From Meloidogyne chitwoodi (taxonomy: Eukaryota > Nematoda > Chromadorea > Rhabditida > Meloidogynidae): DNA of 64,000 nucleotides. The notes beneath the pieces are model-generated. The model saw only the letters and a list, made by a program, of their open reading frames with translations, ran no database searches and was not told where the DNA came from. Position 1 is the stretch's first letter, and each line of letters opens with the position of its first letter. A program made the position numbers and the translations under genes. Positions 48,814 through 62,778 of this stretch are shown here, one piece after another. The stretch spans positions 806,001 through 870,000 of the forward strand of contig JACZZP010000012.1 in the NCBI GenBank assembly GCA_015183035.1, given 5' to 3'.

Positions 48814-49014
48814 AACGAATTTTGGTTTAGCTGATTTTTGTGTAAATTGTTAATTTTTTATAGGACATTTTTTTTTGAAGTAAAAAAAATCAATTTTGTT
48901 TTTAGCTGGACAAAAAAACAACTTTTTAAAAATTCTTTAAAACAATACTAAAAAAAATTAATAAATATTTTTACAATAAATATAGTCTCTCTATTTAAAT
49001 TTTTAGTTTCATTT

Positions 49015-51523
49015 TTAATCTGATTCTTCTATAATATAATTTTTATTCCTTGGTTCAAACCATTTCTTTTTGTCATTCTTATTTGTTACAGTTTTCATAA
49101 TTCCCTTCTGCCGTGGTAATGAAACCCATCCTTTTGGTTGACCTACAACACCTTGCATTATTGGCTCATAATCAATTTTATCATCTGAAATTTTTTAAGC
49201 TTTTTTTTTAAAAAATTTTAATTTCAAACCTCTAGATAAAGATTTATCCGTTTCCTGGGAATATTGTGAATATTTACCCGAAAATAAATTCAAACAAATT
49301 CGCACATCATCTGGCATGCTAGCCATTAAAAATCCGAGTACTTGGTCTAGAGGGCCTTCTGCCAACATTTTTGTTGCATAATCAGCTATATTGAATAATT
49401 TAATTTTTTACAATAAATTTTTTTTTACATTTTTTCATTCCCTTTGGAATAAGTTTTGGCCAATAAGATAGAAATTCTTCAACAATTTGTTTCTCACTAA
49501 GAATATAATCTTGTTCATGTTGAAAAACACAATGCTTATCAGCACAACGTCCATTTAGTTGAAATGGACATAAAGGTATAAATGGATTTAAATGACAAGA
49601 AAAAGCTGGATGTGCTAATAAATGCTGTGGGAAGTTTGGACTCAATCTAAATTTAAAAAAGAAAAATTAGTTATAAAACATGTATTTTACCTATATGAAC
49701 GAATACTCAGCAAAGGAAGTACTGATAAAGTTTCTTTTATTTGTTCACCCTAAAATAGGAAACTTTTAAAAAATCCAAATAATTATTAATAAATTATTAG
49801 AATATTAACCTTTGTTAATTTAAATAAATTTTAATATTTACTTGTTCAAAATTATTAGAAGATTGAGGCACAATTGGTATTGTATTATCCATTTCCAACA
49901 AAACATGTTTTTCTTTTAATTTTCTAATAGTTTGTAAAATGTTTTCATTAAATTCAATATTTAAACTATTCTCTTTTATTTTATCAACATCATTTTCATT
50001 TAAAATATGTTCCTCTTCATCAGTTTCACAAATTTCTCCTTCTTCTAGTAAAATATTTTTTTCAGAATTTTTAATTGAAAAATTATGTTGTTGATGAATA
50101 TCATTTTGAGAAATATTATTATTATTGATAATTTGGATTGATTCTGTCTCTATTGTACTAAAAAATTTATTAATAAATTATATATTCTTTAAATTTCTTT
50201 TTTATATTTAGTTTGGGAAGAACACCTTTTCAATAAAGAATTTATTAAAGCAGCAGAACTTTATAATTTGTAGTAACCCTTTGTTTAATCTTATTTTTAT
50301 TGTTATTCAAACCTCTCATTAATTTGTGGAATTAAGTCTTGATTTTGCTGCGAATCCTCAACGGTAGAATTAACTGTTGTTGATATTAACTGTTGTATTT
50401 CTGTGGTAATTGGTGGTAGTCCGATAATATCAATAGCTTTAGAGGGTATTAATTCACGCAAATCGAGGTCCTAATATTAAAAAAAAAGTTGGATACAGAC
50501 TAAAAAATTCAACCTCGTCTTCATTAAAAAGTCTTGCAATTTTTCTACCATCTTTAATAGTTGACAAACTTTTACGTTTTCTTGTTGGAATTGGCAATCT
50601 AGAAATTCCGTTGTCCGGTTTCCTTTCTTTTTCAGGTAAAATTCTATGCTCATTTTTAATGTTTTGATTTATTTTTTGTTTATGTTGTTTCTTTTGTTGT
50701 TTAGCTACAAGCTGGAGATCAGAATAAATTTTTCCAATTAATTTATTTATTGTTTCATTTGTTCGTTCCAAATCAAGATCACAAATGGACATTAATTCCT
50801 TTATAAAAAAAGTATAAATTCAAAATGATAGATCGGAAACAAAAGATCCGAGACAAATAAGCTCTTAATAATCCCTAATCAAAATATCTATGTGGAGATA
50901 AATAAATCAAATCCACATACCTAGTCTAATGTAAGATTTAATATTCTTCCCAATAATTTAAAAAATACTTGAAGCTCACGTCGACGCCGTACATAAGAAT
51001 CTCTTCTTCTATGTGCAGAATCCAACTGTGAAATCCAACGAGATAATTTATTAGTTGGGGAAGATGTTCCCTCTGGTGACTGGTTGCTGCTTTCACTAGA
51101 TTCTGCTGCTTGTTTTCTTTCCTTAAAATTATAATGTAAAAATATCAATTTTAATTAGTTTTAATATGATATGTGAGAGAAAGTCTAGCACAATTTTTAT
51201 AAATATAAAAAACCTGTGATTTCAACAGATTTTCAAGAAGTTTTTGTCGTAAAACCTCATCATTATCATCTTCCTCAATTTCGGTTGGGTTTATTGGCTT
51301 TCGATTTCTAACAACTTTTCTGAAAGCTAATCTTTTTTATAAAAATTTTGAAAAATAGAATTTTTAGAGAACAATTTTTAAATTGAGTAAAGGAGAAATT
51401 TCAAACATCTATAATAAATTTCAAATCAAACCTTAAATTCGTGGAACTGTGTTCTTCATCCATCTGTTGTGTGTCAACATCATCTTCTTCAACATATTCA
51501 CCTTCTTCTATTTCGTTACACAT
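49015..51523 (-). CDS. ZFC3H1-like zinc-finger protein (nuclear RNA surveillance type)
   Basis: The protein has 570 residues in ten exons: 51523-51432, 51320-51215, 51121-50969, 50798-50514, 50470-50313, 50157-49842, 49749-49691, 49646-49429, 49385-49230 and 49184-49015; total 1713 nt with phases consistent. The N-terminus is acidic (MCNEIEEGEYVEEDDVD), followed by Arg/Lys-rich and Ser-rich disordered segments. The key feature is CPFQLNGRCADKHCVFQH, a C-x7-C-x4-C-x3-H finger of the putative zinc-finger type found in ZFC3H1, the scaffold linking MTR4 to the nuclear exosome. The rest is poorly conserved and much shorter than vertebrate ZFC3H1, so the role is an inference from one domain. It is convergent with NDUFB5 and divergent from raptor. 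Confidence 0.7.
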
Positions 51524-51902
51524 TTTCCTGAAAAAATATAATGATTTTATTATAAAAAAAGCGAAAGTTCTTCAACATTGCGATCCAAATTACTACAAAT
51601 TTATTCATTCCTTTACTTTTTTGGTCAATTCTGGCTTATTGACCATTTTGTCTATAGAGTGGAAAATTCGTCACGAGCCGATTTGTCGGACAAATTTAAA
51701 CAAAGATTGTGGCGACCGTCTAAATATTTTATGAAAAATTTAGAAAAATTTTTTATCAATTGAATTTGTCCATACATTTTAACTTTTTTCATCACAGCGA
51801 CAAAATATGTGTAACTTAAAGCTTGTTTGTCTTTCTATAACAAAAACTTTTATTTGAATATTTTTTGCAGATTTGAAGTTTTATACTAAATAAATAATAA
51901 AA
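51524..51902. promoter_or_regulatory. Shared upstream region of the ZFC3H1-like and raptor genes
   Basis: The 379 bp separate two start codons on opposite strands, so it must hold both promoters and leaders. It is less A/T-rich than other intergenic DNA. No specific element is recognised. Confidence 0.5.
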
Positions 51903-54900
51903 ATGCCTCTACAAATGGAAGTAAAAGAAAAACAAAAAGTTTGGTTTCGCGAAGCTCGACATATTGAAGAAATTAAAGGAGCATTCTTAGAATCTCTAAA
52001 AAACAAAGATGACTGGTTTTTTTTAATTTTATCTTTAACTTTCTTATATTTTTTTAGGCGTAAAATACGTGAGAGAATGAAAACTGTTTCTGTTGCTTTA
52101 GTTCTTTGTTTAAATGTTGGTGTTGATCCACCTGATGTTAAAAAACCTTTACGTTGTGCAAGAAAAGAGGCGTGGGTTGATCCTAGTACTTCTAACCCCC
52201 AAAGATCTTCACAAAAGATTGTACAAAGTTTGCAAAAGATTTATGAGAAATTACAGCCGAGAGCTCGTTACAAATCTGCAATTGACCCAACAGGTTTTAA
52301 GAATTTTTTTTGTTATTCTTTATATTATTAAAATTTCAGTTGATTGTGTTCGTAAACTCTGTATTAGTATGCGTCGAAATGCAAAAGATGAAAGAGTTCT
52401 TTTTCACTTTAATGGGCATGGAGTTCCAAAGCCTTCAGAGGCTGGAGAAATATGGGTATTTGACAAAAATATTACGCAGGTTTTTCCTTTTTTTAATATT
52501 ATCGTTTAATTTTAAAATAAAATACCTAAATTTTTAATTTTGATTATATAAAATCAAATTTAATTATTATTTAAAGTATATTCCTCTCTCTTTGTACGAT
52601 CTCCAATCTTGGATGGGCGTTCCATCTGTTTATTTATGGGATTGTAATTCGGCTGGTACAATAGTTAGAATGTTTATGCAGTTTGCTGATGACCATTCAA
52701 TTCGGTTTAAATTTTTTTTTTATTTTTTTGAATTAATAAAATAAATAAATATTTGTAAAAATGTTATTTTTCAATTTTCATTCATATTTATTTTTCAAAT
52801 TATTCAATTTCTTAAATATTCGTATGAATTAAATTTTTTTCAATTAATAAATTTAAGTCTAGTAGAACACTTAAATTTTTTATTTCAATTAAAATAAATT
52901 TATTTTTATGTGGATGGATGATTATCAAGCAATGAAGGATAGAGATCGTTTAGCTCAACAGCAACAACATTACAATTCTCCTGGCCCTTCAAATGAAGTA
53001 TTTAATGATTCAAATAATTTTTATGGAAGTAATGGAAATGATGTTGCTTCAAGTGGAGCTTCAACGAGTAGTCACTCTGTTCAAACATTTAAAGTATTTT
53101 TTAACTAAAGACGCGCTATTATTTAAAATAAAATTTTTTAGAAGAAAATATATTTTATTTTTATGTTTCCTTCATTTTAATATTTTTAAATTTATTTTTT
53201 AGAATTGTATTCAATTGGGTGCTTGTTCTGTTGGTGAAACACTTCCTTTCCATTGTCCTGATCTACCAGCAGATTTATTTACCTGTTGTTTAATTACTCC
53301 AATTCAAACCTCTCTTCTCTGTCATATGCTCAAATTAGGTGTTAAAACGCGTTTTCCTCAAAATATAATTGATGATATCCCTGGTATTTTAACTGATAGA
53401 AGAACTCTTCTTGGTGAACTTAATTGGATATTTACGGCAGTAACTGATACAATTGCCTGGAGTTGTTTGAGTATGGATACATTTCAAAAGCTTTTTAGAC
53501 AGGTTTTTATTGTTTTAGTTATTAAGTATTATTAAAATTAAATTATTTTTTCTTATACATTTGATGTTCTTCTATGCTCTACTTTTATTTATTTTATTTT
53601 TAAAATATTTAAAATAGGATTTACTTATTGCTTCTTTATTTCGAAGTTTTTTACTTGCTCAAAGGATAATGTTAGAAAATGGTTGTCATGTTGTCTCCAC
53701 TCCTGAACTTCCTTCAGTTCATGCTCATCCACTATGGGAATATTGGGATTATGTTTTAGATTTATGTATTGCAAATATGTATAATTTACTACAGCCAAAA
53801 ACAAATATTGTCCATTTTACTAGAACACATTGCTATGTTGGAACTCCTTCACTTAGGCATAATTGTAAGTATTTTTTTATGTTTAAAAATATTTAAAAAT
53901 TTACACCAATTTGTTAAAATAATTGTAAATTTTTTAAAGTGCTTATTGAACTCTCTCTAAATGCTTTGACTGAATCTGAATATGCATACAGTTGGTTTTT
54001 CATTGAACAGCTTCAAGCCTTTGAAGTTTGGTTAAAATTCTCTGTAGACAAACAAGAACCGCCTCAACAACTTCCTGTTGTCCTTCAAGTTCTTCTTAGT
54101 CAGGTTTTTAGAATAATTTTAAATGATTCAGTTATTCAATAAAAAATTTTTTTAATGATAGATTCATCGTGTGCGAGCACTCGAACTTCTAGCTCGATAT
54201 GTGGATCTTGGACCTTGGGCTGTTGTTTCTGCCCTTACTGTTGGAATTTTTCCTTATGTTCTTAAGCTGTTGCAGTGTGGTACTAGAGAATTACGTCCAT
54301 CGCTTACTTTTATTTGGGCAAAAATATTAGCAATTGATCCTATTTGTCAACACGATCTTGTCAAGGACAATGGGTATTTTTATAAATTTAGAATAAATAA
54401 AAAATTTTGATTTCATATTTTAGATATTATTATTTTCTTCAAGTACTTAATGATCAGTCAATGTCACCACGGATGAAGATTGTTTCTGCCTTTGTGATGG
54501 CTACTATAATTTGCAATAATTACAGGTAATTTTTTAATATTTTTAAAATATTTTTCCCGCTTTTAACTTTTAACAAATATCTTTAGACCAGCTCAAGATA
54601 AATTAGTACAAAGTGACTATGTCAGCCTCTGTATTGAATTACTTTCAAATCAGCAAGTTACTCAATGTAGAATGCTTTGCTTATGGCTACTTATTGGATT
54701 AGGTCGTCTCTGGTCAGAATGTGACAAAGCCAGATGGCAAGCTATTCGAAATGTTGCTTATGATAAGGTTTTTCATATATTTTTTTGAATTTTTCGAAAT
54801 TCGATTTTTCTTTTAAAATTTAAATAAAATAGTAATTTATTTTTCATTTATTTTAATTTAAATAGGCTATTGATTTTCTAAGTGATGAAGTTCCAGAAGT

Positions 54901-57900
54901 TAGAGCAGCTGCTGTTTATGCTCTCGGTTGTTTTGTTCATAACACTTCACGAAATAACGAACACGCAACAGCGGTCTTTACGAATACTTGGCAAAAAATT
55001 ATTATTTTTAGGTCGAAAATGAGGTATGTGATAAGCTTTGCGAAAACTGTATTTATGATGGTTCAATAATTGTACGTGCTGAATTGGCATCGGCAATCCA
55101 GTGGTTTGTTATCGACTTTCAATCTCGTTTTGCTGCAATCTGTATTGAATTGGATCGAAAAAATGAAAATTTGCTTCTTGAAAATTCTGAAAATGAAATT
55201 TCAACAATTGGTGGATCGAAGATACGTATTGGAAATGGCACTGTTCATGCAGGAGCGGGAGCACAATTGGTATTTTTTGCTTTATTATCCAATTTATTGT
55301 TCATTTTAAATTTCTATTTATTTTTAATTGTTTTTAAATTTATTTCTTATATAGCATCGTGACTTAGCATCTGTGGATTTCTCAGGAAGGAAGCAAACTA
55401 TTACTAATACCATTCCCGATAGAAATTTGCCAAAGAGAAGTATGAGTAGTGTTTATTCAATTATTCCTCGATCAGCATCTCTTCTTTGTATGTTATTTAT
55501 AAAATTTGATTTCATTTAAAACTATTTAGATAATGCTGGTCGTCACTGTTCTGCTGCTAGTCGTAAATCTAGTCTTTTACCTCGGTCTGATTTTCCAACG
55601 TCATCTAGCCTTTATATTGATTCTCAGAGCGCTTTCAAGTATTTATTTATTTTGATAAGTTTTAATTAGTTTTTAAAAGATATCGAATTCTCTCTCACAT
55701 TCGGACACTTGAAGCTAAGGCATTCATTGGTCCGTTTGAACGAATTTGGCTTTGCGTTTTACGCTTGGGCCTTGATCCTTTCGAAGATGTTAGTAAAATG
55801 GGGGAGCGCATTATTACTTACATTTTTGAGCTTTCATCTAAGATCAAAGAAGCTCGTTCTAAAGTTTTGGAGTTCAAGCACCAAAAAGGGAAAAAACATA
55901 TATCTAATTCTTTTGGAGAAGGAATAACTGTTTCAGGAAGAAGACATAGTGCACATTCTAAATCAATTAGTGATGTTGTCTATAGTGGTGAAAATAATGA
56001 ATATGTCAATAATGATACTCTTCATTCTAATCCATCTGTATTCTTTTTACTTTTATTTAGTTTTTTTAATATTTTTGAGAATTAATTTTTTTCTTAAATG
56101 TATTGAATTTTCCAGGTTAAATTCCTTGTCGGCTCTCCTTCATCTCAACCCCAATCATTATCAAATCCTTCAACTAGCGCGAACTATGATAATATTTTGA
56201 ATATTGACACTAGTAATACATCTACTATCAAGGAAGAAGAAAATGGGAGTGAAATATCACCAGAACTTGCCCCTACTAGCAATAACAGCAGTGCTATAAC
56301 AACAAACTTCGTAACTGACTTCGAAAAGCAACCATCATCTAATAAGAAGCATGAATTACTTTCTCCACCATCGACAACACTTCGACAATCTCCTCAAACT
56401 ATGGATAATGCAAAACGGCGACTCCTCATGGATCCTTTTATTCATCATAGTCTATACACTCCCAAGAGAAGTGTAAGTTACTAAACATTAAATAAGAAAA
56501 GAATCCACATAGGTATATGTTTTTTAATCCTTTAATTAATCATCAACTAGATAATATTTTTAACCAATTAATTTATTTTAGATATTTGGTACAAAGTCTG
56601 GCGCTTATTCTCAAGTTAACAATGATATAGGCGATTCATTACTCGCTGAGCAGGCTTCAACAATTGCGACAGAAGGTCTTGTAAAAACATCATTTGTTGA
56701 TTGGTGTGCTAAAACATGGACAGGTTTATTTTATCCTTTCTTTAAAAAAATTTTTTTTATTAAGAACCACTTTATGGAACAATTTATGATGATACCTCAA
56801 CTTCAACTCGTAATTCACTTGTTAATAGTGAGATGCCTTTTACTGTTGAGCAACCAACTGATTGGGCAATACATGTACACGATGGGATTTGGCAGAAATC
56901 AAAGAAAGAGATTGAGCTTATAAAAGATAAAAAGGCTCGTTGTGAACTCCAATGCATGAAATTAAAGTTTGAACAACCGGCAACAAGTTTAGCTTGGAGT
57001 CTTTTGAGGCCCTATGTCTATATTTGTGATGGAGACAGAGTGCGTATTTACAGGTTTTAATGAAATATTTGTTGTATTTTTTGTTAAAGTTATCCTACTG
57101 GAGATACCTCACCTCAGCAAACATCTACTCAACAACAACCAATACCACCTCCGCCTAGTAAACTTTGCAGTGAGTGGCGAGTGGATTGTGAAACATTTCT
57201 ATTAGATTCGGTTACTGATTTGATGGTTGTTAATGGGCTAACTCACGAACTATTGATGACTGGTTCTCGAAATGGATTGCTAAAGGTCTTTAATGTTAAT
57301 ATTTGTTAAATTTGGTATCTTTGCTTAATATCTTGAGCACTTTTGTGGATCACATTTTCAAAGTGTTGGAAAATATAAAATAAATTCTTTTTTATATAGT
57401 ATTTAATTTTAAGATATGGGATCCACAGTTTTGTGAACATTCTTACTCTCTTAAAGGACAAACAAAGTTAATTACTGCTACATATTTGTTGAATGACCTG
57501 CCCCGATTAGGAAAAGGAAATAGAACACTTTATCAGTATGTGATTATTAAATAAAAAAATAATTTTAAATAAATTCAAAGTTGGGATCAGGACAAGGGTC
57601 GTCTTATTTGCTCTGGAAATGTAAGAATTTGTCGTATTTGGGATGCTTGGGCAGAAAAGGCTATTTTTGACGTCTCGTTACGTCATGGAAAAGGAAATGT
57701 TGTAAATATTGCTTCAGATTTGAATTGTGATCTTGTTGGTTGTGGTTTGTTTATTATTATTAAAATTAAATTTTTAAAATTTTAAAAATGTAAAAACAAT
57801 AAAGAAAGTGATTTTACTTGCTTTTTTTTGTTTATATATTATTTTATCAATTTTCCTAATATATCCAGCCATAGCTCAGTTGGTAGAGCGTGGGACTGTA

Positions 57901-59283
57901 GTTGTTTAGCGGTTATCCTACTGTCGCTGGTTCGAATCCGGCTGGCTGGAATTCTTTTTCTTTTCATTATTATTTTATTATTTATTTTTAAAATAGTTTT
58001 TATTAATATTTTCCTTTTATTAAATATTCTGTATATTTAAAATTTAATTTTTAGGCTTTTCTGACGGGACATTAGCAGTATTCGATACTCGGCTTCCTTC
58101 TAATGAGTCCGAAATTATGCGATTAAGAGATTCTAATGCTCCTGTTGTTGGAATGGGAATATTACGGGAACGTCAACAACTTTTAGTTGGAACAAGGGAT
58201 GGATTTATACGTTTATGGGAGCCTAGAATGTATCAGGTTTTTTTTATTTTTAATTTATTTTCTTTTTATTTATTCTAAGGAACCAGTTTCTGAATTTAAC
58301 GTTGTCAATGATGTTTTTCAAAATAATTCTGCATTAAATGATAATTCACGACTACTTCATCAAATGGAAGTACAAAAAAATGCACAGGTATTACTTATTA
58401 CTTCGAATTCAATCGAATATCTGTTTACGGTTATTTCATTAAACACTTATTTCATATGCTTTAAATATTTTTTAACAATCTATGATTTAAAAAAATTTTA
58501 GTTGGTATTCTTTTTTATGTAATTAACGATAATTTATTTTTCTATTTTTCACTTTTATATTTAACAAATTAATAGGAGGAAACTAGTATGTCCAGCTATA
58601 GCTCAGTTGGTAGAGCGTGGGACTGTAGTTGTTTAGCGGTTATCCTACTGTCGCTGGTTCGAATCCGGCTAGCTGGAATCTTTTTTAAAATGAAATCTTT
58701 ATTTGAAAAATTTTACAAATTTATATTAATTATTCATTAAATATTTTTTTGAATTTAATTAGAATAGTATTTTATTTAAAAATATGTAAACATTATTTTA
58801 AATTAACCTTGTTTTTTAGTTAGTAGCATGTGCAATGGATGACTCTTCTGTTTTTATTTTTGATATTGCTGGTCGTGGTGGTACTTTATCCAAAATCCGC
58901 TATCCAACATCATCAAATGGAGGTGCCAGTTCTTATTTTCATTCTCCTTCCTTAGCAATTGGTGGCCTTTCTTCATTATTTTTAAGACATACAAGAAGAA
59001 GAAGTAGCAGTGGTGGAAGTAGTGTTGATGGAGGAACAACGTAAATTAATTACATTAATTTTTTAATTCTTTTTAAATTCAAAGGCCTCAAAATACAGTA
59101 AATCTGCTTTCTCCTGGCCGTTCTACCACAAATAATAAATTCTCTCAAAATCAACAAGCACAAATTCCATCAATACCTGCAGCAATGCGTTTTCATCAAT
59201 ATCGTGTTCTTCTTGGTATTGCTACATTTGAAGGACAATTTCGAGCATTCGCAATGCCAAATGTTGATTCATCGAGTAAATAA
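51903..59283 (+). CDS. daf-15: Raptor (DAF-15), TORC1 scaffold subunit
   Basis: Raptor recruits substrates to TOR kinase in TORC1. The protein has about 1640 residues from 26 exons, the first 51903-52015, 52058-52293, 52340-52479, 52574-52704 and the last 58280-58387, 58820-59040, 59085-59283. The conserved caspase-like N-terminal domain shows [20 protein letters not shown] and [14 protein letters not shown]. The central part shows [39 protein letters not shown] and HEAT-like repeats ([32 protein letters not shown]). The C-terminal WD40 region begins near residue 1150. Exon 5 (Gln/Ser/Asn-rich, ending 53093) has an uncertain acceptor; AG at 52941-52942 keeps phase but lacks the usual T-rich tract. 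Introns after exons 22 and 24 contain tRNA-Tyr genes. Confidence 0.93.
57865..57950 (+). tRNA. tRNA-Tyr (GTA) with a 13-nt intron, copy 1
   Basis: Acceptor stem CCAGCCA pairs fully with TGGCTGG, discriminator A. D-arm TAGCTCAGTTGGTAGAGC, anticodon arm TGGGA-CTGTAG, a 13-nt intron after base 37, then A-TCCTA, and T-arm GCTGGTTCGAATCCGGC. C1-G72 and the intron position are typical of eukaryotic tRNA-Tyr. It lies in sense orientation in a raptor intron. Confidence 0.95.
58592..58677 (+). tRNA. tRNA-Tyr (GTA) with a 13-nt intron, copy 2
   Basis: Same as copy 1 except in the acceptor stem, which is CCAGCTA paired with TAGCTGG: a compensatory C-G to T-A change at the sixth pair. The intron is identical. 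It lies in sense orientation in the raptor intron at 58388-58819, about 730 bp after copy 1. Confidence 0.95.
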
Positions 59284-60642
59284 ACAATATTAAAAAGAGT
59301 AAACTAGAATTAATAGCGGCTAAAAATTTTTTCAAAATTTTTATGGTACATTGTGCCTTGTATATACGTTTTTTGATGTCTTTTTTATTGTTTTTTCTCC
59401 CCATTATACTGCCTGAACATGAATTAATTATATTTCGAATTAATTCAAAGAATTACCTGAACTTTTTTTAATTTTCATAAATCAAAAGATTTTATATTTT
59501 TTTTAAATTAAAAAAGATTTTAGAATTTTTTATTTTCTTATTAATTTATTTATTTTAAAAATCTCCGTTTTATCTCTAGAGATTTGAAATTTCTAATTTT
59601 ATAATGCAATATTTTTGGTTTAACTTTGTTAAAATGTTCAGTTGGAATATTTCTGAATTACCTAAATTTCATGAATACAATGAAAATAAAAATTAAATTT
59701 ATCAATCCATTTCTAATCTCTACTGTGTACAATATAATAAATATATAGAAATTATTTAATTTTATTTTGTTTATCAAATCTCGACAGATTTTTTTCTTTT
59801 TCTTTGCGCCTTCTCACAAAATTTTAACAAATTATATAAACTCATGACTTATTATTATTTTTACTTATATTAAAATATTATTATTATTATAAAATATTTA
59901 TTTTAAAAAAAATTTTAAAACCATCAAATTATTCGGTGAATTTACTCATTTTTTTATTTATTAATTTTTAGCCAAAACTTTATGATTTATAATTAATTAT
60001 ATTTCAATATTCCGATGTTTTCATTATTCTAACGCAATTATTTTCTTTTTTTTAATTATTTCTAATCTGCTTTTTTATTTTATTGGCAATAAATTGTTAA
60101 TGTAAAAAATGGAAATTGTTTTTTTTTCAAATTAATTATTTATTGTTTTCTTCCTTTTTAATTATACAAGGGAAAATTCAAATTAAAAAACATTAATAAT
60201 TTTTCATTTAAATTTCAATGTTTTAATTTCAAACAATTTCAAAATAAAATTAAAAATATTATCACATAACTTGGTTATTGCCTCAGATATTTAATATAAT
60301 ATTTAAATATTTCACTTTAATTTTTAAAAATTTTCAAAAAATTTAGAAAAAGATGAGCTCTTTCTTTCTCTCAAATAAACAACTTCTGTTCCATTATTCA
60401 TTATGCAAATATTTAATGTCTTATTTTGTTCAAATTTCTTCTAGTATTTTTTCTTACATATTGAAAAAAATGTGCTGCAATTTTTTTAAATATTTTTTTT
60501 TCATTTATCACCTCTTAATTAATTTTTGTATTTCGAACGAAAAATAATTTTTAATATTTTGTTAATGTGAAAATTGTTTAAATTAATTTTATTTTTTAAA
60601 TTTATTTATTTAAAAGAATTTTATTTTTAATTATTTTAGAAA
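59284..60642. other. Intergenic region between raptor and ERAL1
   Basis: Raptor 3'UTR followed by A/T-rich sequence and the ERAL1 upstream region. A 64-codon ORF at about 60353 is A/T-driven and unsupported. Nothing else seen. Confidence 0.5.
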
Positions 60643-62778
60643 ATGTCTGTTCTTAATCAAACACTTCGTTTAATATTTTTTTCAGAATGTCAAAGAAAAA
60701 GGTTAATTTTAATATTAAATAATAAAATAATATATTTTAAAAAAAAAAGAATATTTTCTGTTATTTCAACAACAAAATGTCTACTACAACATTATTCATC
60801 ATCATTGGCATCAACCTCTACTGAAAGGAAAACAATTGAAGAGAATAACACTAATATTTACACTCCAACTGTTGGAAAAGGCCTTAGAATTGCTATTATA
60901 GGATGTTCTAATGTTGGAAAATCTGCTTTAACAGTTTGGAATTTTTTATTTTGATTTTATAAAAATTTTATTTTTTCAGAATGCTTTAATACGTGCTCCT
61001 ATTTGTGCTGTTAGCAAATTGGTTGATACAACTAGAGCGGTTTAATCTTTAATTAAAAAAATATTATCTTTTAAATAAAATAACAGAATACAACTACTTC
61101 ACTAACAGAAGAACAATGTCAATTAGTTATTGTAGATAGCCCTGGTTTGTTTTTTAAAAATTAAAAAAAAATTAATTCGGTCCCTAAACCTTCTGAAACA
61201 AATATTTGAGTTTATTGGGAATTTAATGGATAAAAATTATTAAATTTCAATTAAAAAAAATAAAGGTTTGGTCAGTTTGAGCCATGCAAAAGAAGTAATT
61301 GGTACACATTCAGAAGACAGAATTTTAACGCATCCAGAAAAAGCAATTGAACGTGCCGAACAAATTATAGTTGTTCATGTATATTTTAATATTATTATTT
61401 TTTAATTTAAATAATTATTTTTTTAAAAAAAGGATGCAACATCAAAAGGAGAATATTTACAACATCGTATTCTTTACATTCTTCATCGTTATATGCATAT
61501 TCCTGCATGTTTAGTTGTTAATAAAGTTGATTTAGTTGAAAGACGTGCGGATTTACTTAAATTAACTGAAATTTTAACTGATGGAACTGTTGGGGGAGAA
61601 AAAATTCAAAAAAAAGCTGTAAATTAATTTTTTATATAATAAATATTTTTTTTCTTTTAGATTGATTTAGGTATTGTTGGTTCTCTAATTTCAAAAGCTA
61701 AAAATGATAAAAATAAAAATAATTTATCTAATAATAATGATGAATTTCTTAATCTTCATCCTCTTACAACAAAAGAACGTGATGAAAATTGGTATTCTCT
61801 TTACAATAAAATATTATCCAAACCTTTACATAAAGCAAGGTAATTAATTATATAATATTTTAAATTATTATAAAAATGATTGTTTTGACATTTTTACATT
61901 AGATTTTGAGTTTTTTTAAACCTTTTTCGGTCTAAAAATAATTGGAGGTTAAACCGATTTTTTGGAAATTGTATTTAATTAAATCTTTTTTTTAATTTGT
62001 TAAATTTGGGGTTTTGTGGTAGAAAACTAAAAGTTTTTTGTCTAAAAAATAATATAAAAATTATAATTTTTATATTTTAGTTGGTCAGATACACGTAAAT
62101 TATTTAAAGAACAAAATGGATGGCCACATTTTAAAGCTATTTTCTTTACTAGTGCTAAAACAAATGAAGGAGTAGATACACTTCGTAAATATTTAAGAGA
62201 ACATTCTATAGATAAAAAATGGAGTTTTGCACCTCAAACAGTTAGCAAAAAGGTTTTTTCTTTTTAAATATTCTTTTTTATTTTTAAAGAATTCTCGTTT
62301 AATTTGTGCTGAACATGTACGTTCAGCTTTATTAGATAATTGCCCTTCACATATAGCCTATAAACTTCGTGTTGCTGTCACAGAATGGGAATTTGATGAA
62401 CAACTTCCTATTAATGAACAAATACTTAGAGTAGCTGTTAATGTTTTTTGTAAGTTTTTTAAATAATTAAAATAAAATAAACTTGTGAATGTTTTTTTTA
62501 GCAAAAATTAAAAAAATTTTTCAAAAATCATAATATTATTTTTTCAATTTTAAGGTGAAAATGAACGAGAAGCTCGTCAAGTTTGGTATAAAATGGAAGA
62601 AATTGAAAATACAATAAATCAACAATTAAAACAATTATATTGTCGGAATGTTCTTTTTAGCCTATTTATTAGAGTAAAAGATAAAGGAGGAATATATCAA
62701 CCAAATGAAAAAGCTGAAGAACAAAAAAGGTTAATTAAAGCTGAAATAAGAAGAAAAAAGAAGGAAATTAATTGTTAA
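60643..62778 (+). CDS. ERAL1: Era-like GTPase, mitochondrial (ERAL1)
   Basis: Mitochondrial small-ribosomal-subunit assembly GTPase that binds 12S rRNA. The protein has 480 residues from nine exons: 60643-60933, 60980-61039, 61087-61144, 61266-61378, 61433-61618, 61661-61839, 62081-62252, 62290-62449 and 62555-62778; phases fit. A basic, Ser-rich N-terminus resembles a mitochondrial presequence. G1 is GCSNVGKS (about 87), G2 region DTTRANTTT, G3 DSPG, G4 NKVD and G5-like SAK. Between G4 and G5 there is an Asn/Lys-rich insert, as in metazoan ERAL1. The C-terminal KH-type domain contains AVTEWEFDEQLPINEQILRV, and the tail is Lys/Arg-rich. It is convergent with the PDIA6 gene. Confidence 0.9.

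Noticed and set aside
51441..51763. Plus-strand ORFs upstream of raptor
   Set aside because: They overlap exon 1 of the ZFC3H1-like gene in antisense and the shared promoter region, with no independent support.
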